Of a stretch of 12,477 bases of DNA, positions 6,578 to 12,477 are shown in pieces. The DNA is taken from NCBI GenBank assembly GCA_964492825.1, contig CAZBLP010000056.1, forward strand, positions 1 to 12,477, given 5' to 3'. Position numbers and translations under genes: made by a program. Every line of letters begins with the position of its first letter. Positions within the stretch are counted from its first letter, which is position 1. This stretch comes from CAZBLP01 sp964492825 (lineage in GTDB: Bacteria; DYJV01). A model generated the notes under the pieces. It saw nothing but the letters and a program-made list of their open reading frames with translations, was not told the DNA's origin and did not search any database.

Positions 6578-7447
6578 ATGAAGTTTGAAGATATTAAAAA
6601 AATAGGTGTTTGTGGCGCAGGAAGCATGGGCTCAGGTATTATTCAAATATGTGCAATGGCAGGTTATGAAGTCCAGGTGTTGGAAGTTAGCGACCAAGCA
6701 TGGGAAAGAGGTAGGAAATTAATTGATAAAAGTTTAAGCAGATTATTGAAAAAAGAAAAAATTTCTCAGGATGATTACGATGCTATCTGGAAAAGAATAA
6801 ATTTTTCCACAGATGCATCAAAGTTTAATGATGTTGATTTTGTTATTGAAGCTGTTTTTGAAAATATTGACGTAAAAAAAGAGACTTATAACAAACTGGA
6901 TGCTGTTTTAAAAGAAGATGTTATTATTGCCACAAATACATCTTCAATATGTATCACAGAGCTTTCATCTCTTACAAAAAGAGCTGACAAATTTGTTGGT
7001 ATGCATTTTTTTAATCCAGTTCCTATAATGAGACTTGTTGAAGTTATTCCTGCTATTCAGACAACTGATGAAACTGTTGATATTGCTATGCAAGTTGCCA
7101 GAAAAATTGGAAAAGATCCTGTGAAATGTACTGATTCACCTGGATTTATTGTTAACAGGTTGCTTGTTCCTGTTTTTATTGAAGCTGCAAGAATGGTTGA
7201 AGAAGGTGTTGCCACTGTTGAAGACATAGATAAAGCCATGAAATTAGGCGCAGGTTTTCCAATGGGACCATGTGAGTTAATGGATTTTACAGGTGTTGAA
7301 ATTACCTATCATGTTGGGAATATATTTTATGAATATACAAAAAATCCTTACTTTAACCCCCCATACCTGTTAAGAAAAATGGTTAATGCCGGCTATCTTG
7401 GCAAAAAGACTGGCAAGGGTTTTTATGATTATGGTGAAAAAGAATAA
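6578..7447 (+). CDS. 3-hydroxyacyl-CoA (3-hydroxybutyryl-CoA) dehydrogenase
   Basis: A 289-residue protein, the usual size for stand-alone Hbd/PaaH enzymes, which oxidise 3-hydroxyacyl-CoA to 3-ketoacyl-CoA with NAD(P)+. The Rossmann motif GAGSMGSG is at 13-20. The active-site set of the family is intact: Ser122 in NTSS, His143 in GMHFFNPVP, Glu155 in RLVEVI, and Asn193 in DSPGFIVNRLL. The C-terminal dimerisation domain contains GFPMGPCELMDFTGVE (226-241) and ends with KKTGKGFYDY. AAGGAGG at 6566-6572 sets the start. The gene sits between the hydratase and ligase 2, with ligase 2 beginning 11 bp after its stop codon, so the two are probably translationally coupled. The acyl chain it prefers is unknown. 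It is not fused to the hydratase as in FadB/FadJ, nor is there a paired acyl-CoA dehydrogenase gene nearby. Confidence 0.92.
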   Translation: MKFEDIKKIGVCGAGSMGSGIIQICAMAGYEVQVLEVSDQAWERGRKLIDKSLSRLLKKEKISQDDYDAIWKRINFSTDASKFNDVDFVIEAVFENIDVKKETYNKLDAVLKEDVIIATNTSSICITELSSLTKRADKFVGMHFFNPVPIMRLVEVIPAIQTTDETVDIAMQVARKIGKDPVKCTDSPGFIVNRLLVPVFIEAARMVEEGVATVEDIDKAMKLGAGFPMGPCELMDFTGVEITYHVGNIFYEYTKNPYFNPPYLLRKMVNAGYLGKKTGKGFYDYGEKE

Positions 7448-7453
7448 AGGAGG
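7446..7453 (+). promoter_or_regulatory. Ribosome binding site overlapping the upstream stop codon
   Basis: AAAGGAGG (7446-7453) begins inside the TAA stop of the dehydrogenase gene (7445-7447) and lies 5 bases before the ligase 2 ATG at 7459. This tight arrangement supports a single transcript and coupled translation of the two genes. Confidence 0.75.
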
Positions 7454-7458
7454 CAAAA

Positions 7459-9048
7459 ATGAATTACGGATATTATGCTAAAATAAATGCTGCTAAATTC
7501 CCTAAAAAAGAGTGTCTTATTGAAAGATCTTATGAAAAAGGCACAAGACGTTCTTTGACTTGGGAAGAGTTTAATAATGAAATCAATAGATTTGCAAATT
7601 ATCTGAAAAATGAAATTGGCATAAAAAAAGGTGACTATGTAATGCATTTTCAGATGGACAGGCTTGAATGGTTAATTACTTATTATGCAATATGTAAACT
7701 TGGTGCTATAGTAGTTCCCCTTAATTTTAGATTTGTAGAACCTGATGTAAAATATGCTGCTGATGTTTGTAAGCCTGTTGCAATGATTTACAGTTTTGAA
7801 TTTACAGATGTTGTAGCGAATATTAAGCCTGAATTGGACTCTGTTAAATCATACGTTTATGTAGGTGATAATTGTCCGGATTTTGCTACAGATTATTATA
7901 CTGTTGTAAAAAAATATGATGATATATCAGAAGCACTTGTTGATGTTCCAGATGACCATAATATTGCCATGATGTTTACCTCTGGCACAACAGGAAAACC
8001 AAAACCTGTTATACATACACATGGCTCCTTAAATGCAACTGCCATTGGCAATGGTATGAGTTATTTTGTTGAAAGAGAAGATAACTATCTTTTTTTCTTG
8101 CCGTTGTATCATTCTGGCACTTTTTTCCTTTGGGCTCCTTTTTATGCTACAGGTGCTACAGGAACAATTTTAAGAGAATTCAGAAAACCTGAATATATTA
8201 TTAAAGCTATTGCTGATGAAAATTGTACAGATGTTCTTTTTGTTGTTCCAGTTGCAATAGCAATAATTAATGCAATTGAAAACGGTGAATTGAATTTAAA
8301 AGATTATGAGTTATCTTCTTGGAAATATATGGAAATCGGTGCTCAGCCAGTTCCTTTTAAAGTTATGAAGAAGTTGGTTGAATATTTACCTTGCGGTGTT
8401 TCTAATATTTATGGAATTACAGAAGGCGGGGGAGGCGGAACATTTAATCTCTATCCGCATGAAGTTTTGGAAAGACCGGGCTCTATTGGTAAACCAACCT
8501 TTGGTGTTGAAGCAAGATTAGTTGACCTTGAAGGAAAGACAATAACTACGCCAAGGACAGTTGGTGAAATAATCTTTAAAACTCCAAGGCTTATGAAAGA
8601 GTATTACAATAATGCAGAAATGACAGCTAATACTATTAAGGATGGTTGGCTTTATACCGGTGATATGATGGAATTTGATGAAGACGGATATTTTTATATT
8701 GTTGACAGAAAAAAGGATATGATTACTTCAGGAGGAGAAAATATTTATCCTGTTGAAATAGAGGAAGCACTGCATCAGCATGATAAAATAGATGATGCAG
8801 CAGTTATTGGTTATCCTGATGAAAGGTTAGTTGAAATAGTTATGGCAGTTGTTCAGCTTAAAGAAGGTGAAACAATGACAGAGGAAGAGGTTATAGAATA
8901 TTGTAAATCCAAATTAGCGCTTTATAAAGTTCCAAGAAAAATAGTGTTTGATAATGTTCCGAGAAATCCTACAGGTAAAATAATGAAACCTGTATTAAGA
9001 GAAAAATACACAGGAAGAAAAGAGGCCTTTGTTGATATTAGAAAATAG
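7459..9048 (+). CDS. AMP-forming acyl-CoA ligase, ligase 2
   Basis: A 529-residue ANL-superfamily acyl-CoA synthetase. Motifs in order: P-loop MFTSGTTGKPKPV (172-184), YGITEGGGGG (318-327), YTGD (399-402), VDRKKDMITSGGENIYP (415-431), and PRNPTGKI (501-508) with the adenylation lysine Lys507. It should activate a carboxylic acid with ATP and CoA. It is clearly a different protein from ligase 1 on the other strand and not a recent duplicate. Two oddities are visible: the P-loop reads GKPKPV where GKPKGV is usual, and a run of five glycines follows the YGxTE motif in the acyl-binding region. Both could affect nucleotide or acyl-group binding, though the core catalytic residues remain. It is embedded between the dehydrogenase and iorA. 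The substrate could be the compound imported by the TRAP system, an inference from proximity only. Confidence 0.92.
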   Translation: MNYGYYAKINAAKFPKKECLIERSYEKGTRRSLTWEEFNNEINRFANYLKNEIGIKKGDYVMHFQMDRLEWLITYYAICKLGAIVVPLNFRFVEPDVKYAADVCKPVAMIYSFEFTDVVANIKPELDSVKSYVYVGDNCPDFATDYYTVVKKYDDISEALVDVPDDHNIAMMFTSGTTGKPKPVIHTHGSLNATAIGNGMSYFVEREDNYLFFLPLYHSGTFFLWAPFYATGATGTILREFRKPEYIIKAIADENCTDVLFVVPVAIAIINAIENGELNLKDYELSSWKYMEIGAQPVPFKVMKKLVEYLPCGVSNIYGITEGGGGGTFNLYPHEVLERPGSIGKPTFGVEARLVDLEGKTITTPRTVGEIIFKTPRLMKEYYNNAEMTANTIKDGWLYTGDMMEFDEDGYFYIVDRKKDMITSGGENIYPVEIEEALHQHDKIDDAAVIGYPDERLVEIVMAVVQLKEGETMTEEEVIEYCKSKLALYKVPRKIVFDNVPRNPTGKIMKPVLREKYTGRKEAFVDIRK

Positions 9049-9117
9049 TATGTAACGTCAGAGAAAAGAATAGGCTTTTATTTTGACCTTGAATTAAAAT
9101 TATAAGGAGGAATTTTT

Positions 9118-10866
9118 ATGAAAGAGTTACTCTCAGGGAATGAGGCTATTGCAAGAGGCGTATATGAAGCTGGCGTTAAATTTGCTTCAGCATACCCTGG
9201 CACACCAAGTACGGAAATTTTAGAAAATGTATCTGCTAAATATAAAGAAATATATTCAGAATGGTCTCCCAATGAAAAAGTTGCTTTAGAAGTGGCAATT
9301 GGTGCTTCTCTTGCAGGAGCAAGAGCTATTGCAACTATGAAGCATGTAGGTGTAAATGTTGCAGCTGACCCGCTATTTACACTGTCTTATACAGGTGTAA
9401 ACGGTGGTTTGGTTATTGTAACATGTGATGATCCTGAGCTTCACAGTTCACAGAATGAGCAGGACAACAGACATTATGCCAAAGCTGCTAAAATGCCTGT
9501 TGTAGAGCCTTCTGATAGCCAGGAAGCAAAAGAATTTTTAAAGCAAGCTTTTATAATAAGTGAAAAATTTGATACCCCTGTACTTTTTAGAAGCACTACA
9601 AGAATTTCACATTCCAAAGGAATCGTTGAATTGGGAGATAGAGAAGAGCATGAAATTCCAAATGAATTATCCAAAGAATCCAAAAAATATACAATGCTTC
9701 CAGTAAATGCCAGAAGAAGACATCCTGTTGTTGAAGAAAGATTGAAACAATTGGCAGAGTATGGCTATTCATCTTCTTTAAATAAAGTTGAATATAACGA
9801 TAAATCAGTTGGTATTATAACTTCAGGAATTTCTTATCAGTATGCTAAAGAAGTTTTCCCAGAAGCATCTGTATTAAAATTAGGATTGACCTTTCCTTTG
9901 CCTGATAGATTAATTAAGGAGTTTGCTGAAAATGTAGAAAAAATTTATGTAATCGAAGAATTAGATCCATTTTTGGAAGAAGAGGTTAGATTATTAGGAA
10001 TAAATGTTGAAAAAGGTAAAAATGTTTTACCTATTTGTGGAGAATTAAATCAGGCAATTTTAAGAAAAGCATTTGATATTAAAAGTGAAGGTCGAGTATT
10101 TGAAGCAGCAGAAGGTTTGCCTTTGAGACCTCCTACATTGTGTCCCGGATGTGCTCATAGAGGCTTGTTTACTGTTTTAGGGAAAATCAAATGTTTTGTT
10201 TCAGGTGATATAGGCTGTTATACTCTTGGTGCATTACCACCTTTAAGTGCTTTGCATACAACTGTTTGTATGGGAGCAAGTATAGGAATGGCTCATGGCA
10301 TTAGCAAGGTTTTTAAACCAGACACAATAAAAAATAAAACAGTAGCTGTTATTGGTGATTCCACATTTTTTCATTCAGGTATAACTGGTTTATTGGGTAT
10401 GATTTATAATAAAGGCAATTCTGTTGTTATAATTATGGATAATAGAACCACTGCAATGACTGGAGGGCAAGAAAATCCTGGCACTGGCAAAACATTACTT
10501 GGTGAACCTACAATAGAAACTGATATTTTGGAATTGGTAAAAGCTCTGGGCGTTAAAAATGCCTATGAATTTGATTCATATAATTTGGAAGAAACAGAGA
10601 AGATTATAAGAGAAGCTCTTGATAAAGACGAACTTACTGTTCTTGTTTGTAAAAAGCCTTGTGTTCTCCAATACAAAGTTTTTAAACCTGCATTAAAAAT
10701 TGATGAGGAAAAATGCAAAGGTTGTAAAGCATGTATTAAAGTGGGCTGTATTGCTTTGGGGCTTAAAGAGGTTGACGGAGAAACAAAAGCAGAAATTGAT
10801 CCTAATATGTGTGTTGGTTGCGGAGTATGTGCTCAGGTTTGCAAATTTGATGCAATTGGTGAATAA
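9118..10866 (+). CDS. iorA: Indolepyruvate:ferredoxin oxidoreductase alpha subunit (IorA-type)
   Basis: A 582-residue subunit with the domain order of IorA. The N-terminal pyrimidine-binding region carries SGNEAIARG (6-14), AYPGTPSTEI, SPNEKVALEVAIGASLAGARA and HSSQNEQDNR. The thiamine-diphosphate-binding part carries LCPGCAHRG, GDIGCYTLGALPPL and GDSTFFHSGITGL...NRTTAMTGGQ. The C-terminus is a two-cluster ferredoxin domain with cysteines at 533, 536, 539, 544 and 565, 568, 571, 575. The family converts aryl-pyruvates (indolepyruvate, phenylpyruvate) with CoA and oxidised ferredoxin to aryl-acetyl-CoA, CO2 and reduced ferredoxin; the reverse reductive carboxylation is known in some anaerobes. 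The prolines that often follow the last cysteine of each cluster are replaced (CI and CK), which may tune the clusters. The start has AAGGAGG just upstream. Substrate could be aryl or branched 2-oxoacids; the surrounding genes favour a catabolic role. Confidence 0.93.
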   Translation: MKELLSGNEAIARGVYEAGVKFASAYPGTPSTEILENVSAKYKEIYSEWSPNEKVALEVAIGASLAGARAIATMKHVGVNVAADPLFTLSYTGVNGGLVIVTCDDPELHSSQNEQDNRHYAKAAKMPVVEPSDSQEAKEFLKQAFIISEKFDTPVLFRSTTRISHSKGIVELGDREEHEIPNELSKESKKYTMLPVNARRRHPVVEERLKQLAEYGYSSSLNKVEYNDKSVGIITSGISYQYAKEVFPEASVLKLGLTFPLPDRLIKEFAENVEKIYVIEELDPFLEEEVRLLGINVEKGKNVLPICGELNQAILRKAFDIKSEGRVFEAAEGLPLRPPTLCPGCAHRGLFTVLGKIKCFVSGDIGCYTLGALPPLSALHTTVCMGASIGMAHGISKVFKPDTIKNKTVAVIGDSTFFHSGITGLLGMIYNKGNSVVIIMDNRTTAMTGGQENPGTGKTLLGEPTIETDILELVKALGVKNAYEFDSYNLEETEKIIREALDKDELTVLVCKKPCVLQYKVFKPALKIDEEKCKGCKACIKVGCIALGLKEVDGETKAEIDPNMCVGCGVCAQVCKFDAIGE

Positions 10867-10898
10867 ATAATAAAATTAAATTAGATTTTCAGGTTTTA

Positions 10899-10926
10899 AC
10901 GTGGAACGTTGAATCTTGAACTTTGA
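10899..10926 (+). repeat. Degenerate heptanucleotide tandem repeat (4 units) between iorA and iorB
   Basis: Four adjacent 7-bp units read ACGTGGA, ACGTTGA, ATCTTGA and ACTTTGA (10899-10926), each fitting the pattern A-Y-N-T-K-G-A. They lie in the gap between iorA and iorB and end just before the iorB ribosome binding site. The regular period is unlike the surrounding A/T-rich spacer. Confidence 0.6.
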
Positions 10927-10932
10927 AACAAA

Positions 10933-10939
10933 AAGGAGG
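10933..10939 (+). promoter_or_regulatory. Ribosome binding site fixing the iorB start
   Basis: AAGGAGG (10933-10939) lies 4 bases before the ATG at 10944. A longer reading from TTG at 10923 would translate this site as protein (KGG), so the ATG is the true start. Confidence 0.85.
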
Positions 10940-10943
10940 AAAT

Positions 10944-11525
10944 ATGAAAACATTTAATATAGTGCTTTCAGGAGTAGGAGGTCAAGGTGTTATTCTTGCA
11001 AGTAAAATCCTTAGTAGTGCAGCAATAGAAAGCGGCCTTGATGTAAAGCAGAGTGAAGTTCATGGAATGAGCCAAAGAGGGGGAAGTGTCACATCTCATG
11101 TTAGAATAGGCTCTAAAGTATATTCACCTCTTGTTGTGGAGGGAGAGGCTGATATAGTACTTGGTTTTGAGCTTCTTGAAGCAGAAAGAAATAAACACTG
11201 GGTTAAAAAAGATGGAATAATAATTTATAATAAGCTTAAAGTTAATCCTATTACCGTATCTGCAGGAATGGCAGAATATCCAGAAAACATTGAAGATGAA
11301 ATGAATAAATTGGAATGCAAAGTTTACTGCGTTGATGCGTTTGAGCTTGCAAAAAATGCAGGTAATCCCAAAGCTGCAAATGTAGCTCTTGTAGGTGCAG
11401 GATCCAACTTTATACCTATTGAACCTGAAATTTGGGAAAAAGTGTTAACCAAAGTTGTCCCTCCAAAAGTTTTAGATGTAAATATTAGTGCTTTTAATGC
11501 AGGCAGAAATTGTATACAAATTTAA
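10944..11525 (+). CDS. iorB: Indolepyruvate:ferredoxin oxidoreductase beta subunit (IorB-type)
   Basis: A 193-residue protein of the gamma-domain type of 2-oxoacid:ferredoxin oxidoreductases, the partner of IorA. Signatures are FNIVLSGVGGQGVILASKIL at the N-terminus, SEVHGMSQRGGSVTSHVRIG (about 36-55), and ADIVLGFELLEAER. In the family this subunit completes the enzyme and contributes to the CoA-handling region. The size matches IorB and the GVGGQG and MSQRGG motifs are intact, so an active complex with the upstream subunit is expected in the cytoplasm. The gene lies 77 bp after iorA, a larger gap than others in the operon because of a short tandem repeat, but a terminator is not visible there. 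A hairpin terminator follows the gene at 11589-11610. Confidence 0.92.
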   Translation: MKTFNIVLSGVGGQGVILASKILSSAAIESGLDVKQSEVHGMSQRGGSVTSHVRIGSKVYSPLVVEGEADIVLGFELLEAERNKHWVKKDGIIIYNKLKVNPITVSAGMAEYPENIEDEMNKLECKVYCVDAFELAKNAGNPKAANVALVGAGSNFIPIEPEIWEKVLTKVVPPKVLDVNISAFNAGRNCIQI

Positions 11526-11554
11526 AACTTTGTTTTAATTTTATTCAAAAAATA

Positions 11555-11582
11555 TTGACTTCAAAATTAAAAACTGTTAAAT
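11555..11582 (+). promoter_or_regulatory. Candidate promoter for the TRAP transporter gene
   Basis: TTGACT (11555-11560, 5 of 6 to the -35 consensus) is followed after 16 bp by TTAAAT (11577-11582), or after 17 bp by TAAATA. The start would fall near 11589, at the edge of the hairpin that follows. It would allow the TRAP gene to be transcribed apart from the iorAB operon. Confidence 0.4.
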
Positions 11583-11588
11583 AATAAA

Positions 11589-11610
11589 AAAACACTTCTA
11601 AAAGTGTTTT
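11589..11610 (+). terminator. Hairpin terminator after iorB
   Basis: A perfect 9-bp stem (AAAACACTT at 11589-11597 and AAGTGTTTT at 11602-11610) with a 4-base loop ends in TTTT followed by AAATT. It lies 64 bp after the iorB stop and 22 bp before the TRAP gene start. The stem is A/T-rich with only two G-C-containing steps near the loop, so termination could be partial, giving read-through into the transporter gene. Confidence 0.6.
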
Positions 11611-11632
11611 AAATTAAAAAAAGGAGGGTGTT

Positions 11633-12477
11633 ATGAGAAAGAGTAAGAGTATTTTTAGGCTATTGTTTTTTTCATTGTTAATTGTTTCATTTTTGCTTAC
11701 TTCTTTAGCTTTTGCGAAAAAGAAAAATCCTTTGGCAGCATGGAAAGCAAAATTTGATGCAAGAAAAGCAAAATATTATTTTAAAGTATCAAATGTTTCC
11801 CATCCAGTTATTCAAGGTATTAGAGCGGGTTATAGAATTAGAGACCAGTTATGGGAAAAAAGTAATGGCCAATTAGGAATGAAATATTATCCTTTATCAC
11901 AACTTGGTGGTGAAGTAGAAGTTTTTAACATGTTACAAACAGGTACTGTTCAAGGTATGTCTATTTCATCAGTTGCTGCAGCTAATTTTGGTCCAAGAAT
12001 GGGGATTGTAAACCTACCATTTGTAATTAATACTTTTAAAAAATTAGATGCTTTTGCTGCGAATAAAGAATTATTTCAGCCATTTTTAGATGCAATGAAA
12101 GATAAAGGCATTATGGGAGTTGATATTACAGGTTATGGAAGCTATGGTTGGGCATCAAAAAAACCTATCCATACAATAGCTGATGCTAAAAAAGTTAGAT
12201 TTAGAATTGCAGAAGCTCCTGTACAAAAAGATATTTATGCAGCATGGGGTTTGCATCCAGTTGTTATGCCTTGGCCAGATGTTCCAGTTGCATTAAAACA
12301 AGGTGTTATTGAAGGTTTGGATCATACACCAATGGTTTGCTGGATTACTAAAAAGTTTGAAATTTGTAAATATTATACATTTGTTAATTATGCACAAGGT
12401 TTATTTATCTGGATTTTCAATCAAAAATGGTTCAATAAATTACCTGCAGATTTACAAAAACTTTTCTTAAATGTTGT
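11633..12477 (+). CDS. TRAP transporter solute-binding protein, DctP family (partial, 3' end outside window)
   Basis: The first 281 residues are present with no stop; full DctP proteins are about 325-340 residues, so roughly 50 are missing. An N-terminal signal peptide (basic MRKSKSIFR, hydrophobic core about 10-25, likely cleavage after AFA28) sends it to the periplasm. Family features are SQLGGEVEVFNMLQTGTVQG (89-108), the SKKPIHTIADAKKVRFRIAE region (175-194) with Arg191 at the carboxylate-binding arginine position, and the WPDVPVALKQGVIEGLD block (214-230). DctP proteins capture organic acids, typically carboxylates, for uptake by DctQ and DctM membrane subunits, which are expected just downstream. 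AAGGAGGGTG at 11621-11630 sets the start. Placement next to CoA ligases and IorAB suggests the ligand is the acid catabolised by the operon; this is inference. Confidence 0.9.
   Translation, partial: MRKSKSIFRLLFFSLLIVSFLLTSLAFAKKKNPLAAWKAKFDARKAKYYFKVSNVSHPVIQGIRAGYRIRDQLWEKSNGQLGMKYYPLSQLGGEVEVFNMLQTGTVQGMSISSVAAANFGPRMGIVNLPFVINTFKKLDAFAANKELFQPFLDAMKDKGIMGVDITGYGSYGWASKKPIHTIADAKKVRFRIAEAPVQKDIYAAWGLHPVVMPWPDVPVALKQGVIEGLDHTPMVCWITKKFEICKYYTFVNYAQGLFIWIFNQKWFNKLPADLQKLFLNV

Noticed and set aside
10923..10943. TTG start giving a 7-residue longer IorB
   Set aside because: Those codons are the ribosome binding site itself, and IorB homologs begin close to the FNIVLSGVGGQG segment.
1..12477. 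CRISPR arrays, insertion sequences, tRNA or rRNA genes, phage or defence genes
   Set aside because: No regularly spaced long repeats, transposase motifs, terminal inverted repeats, tRNA cloverleaf patterns or rRNA-like stretches were seen on either strand by eye.

Overview
This is an AT-rich bacterial window (about one third G+C, judged by eye) with strong AGGAGG-type ribosome binding sites in front of nearly every gene. It carries anaerobe-style catabolic genes: a ferredoxin-dependent 2-oxoacid oxidoreductase, several CoA-thioester enzymes and a TRAP-type carboxylate uptake protein. The gene mix and composition fit an anaerobic or respiratory low-GC Gram-negative such as a member of the Deferribacterota. 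That placement is an inference from general style, not from a marker gene.

Left part (1-1476, plus strand): an exported single-domain rhodanese-like protein, followed closely by an SfsA-family protein that seems to start at TTG. Left-centre (4278 down to 1460, minus strand): a two-gene operon of a FadD-type acyl-CoA ligase and an atypical thiolase. The thiolase converges on sfsA with a 17-bp overlap of coding ends, and the operon's best terminator lies inside the sfsA coding sequence. A 452-bp AT-rich divergent control region (4279-4730) holds a good sigma70-type promoter reading right, a weaker candidate reading left, and several repeats.

Right part (4731-11525, plus strand): an apparent operon of a ketopantoate-reductase-family dehydrogenase, an enoyl-CoA hydratase, a 3-hydroxyacyl-CoA dehydrogenase, a second acyl-CoA ligase, and the two subunits of an indolepyruvate-type ferredoxin oxidoreductase (IorA, IorB). 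A hairpin terminator and a candidate promoter follow. The window ends inside a TRAP solute-binding protein gene (dctP-like) that continues past the right edge.

Taken together, the genes look like an uptake and degradation module for an organic acid. TRAP would import a carboxylate, the ligases would make its CoA thioester, and hydratase, dehydrogenase and thiolase would carry out beta-oxidation steps. IorAB would make or consume an acyl-CoA from a 2-oxoacid, coupled to ferredoxin. No acyl-CoA dehydrogenase, ETF or dedicated regulator is present in the window. The actual substrate cannot be read from the sequence. The most notable points are the association of a PanE-like enzyme and IorAB with a beta-oxidation set, the unusual thiolase motif, a 9-residue insertion in the hydratase, and transcription signals that overlap coding or each other. 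I did not find a clearly new defence, mobile or RNA system.
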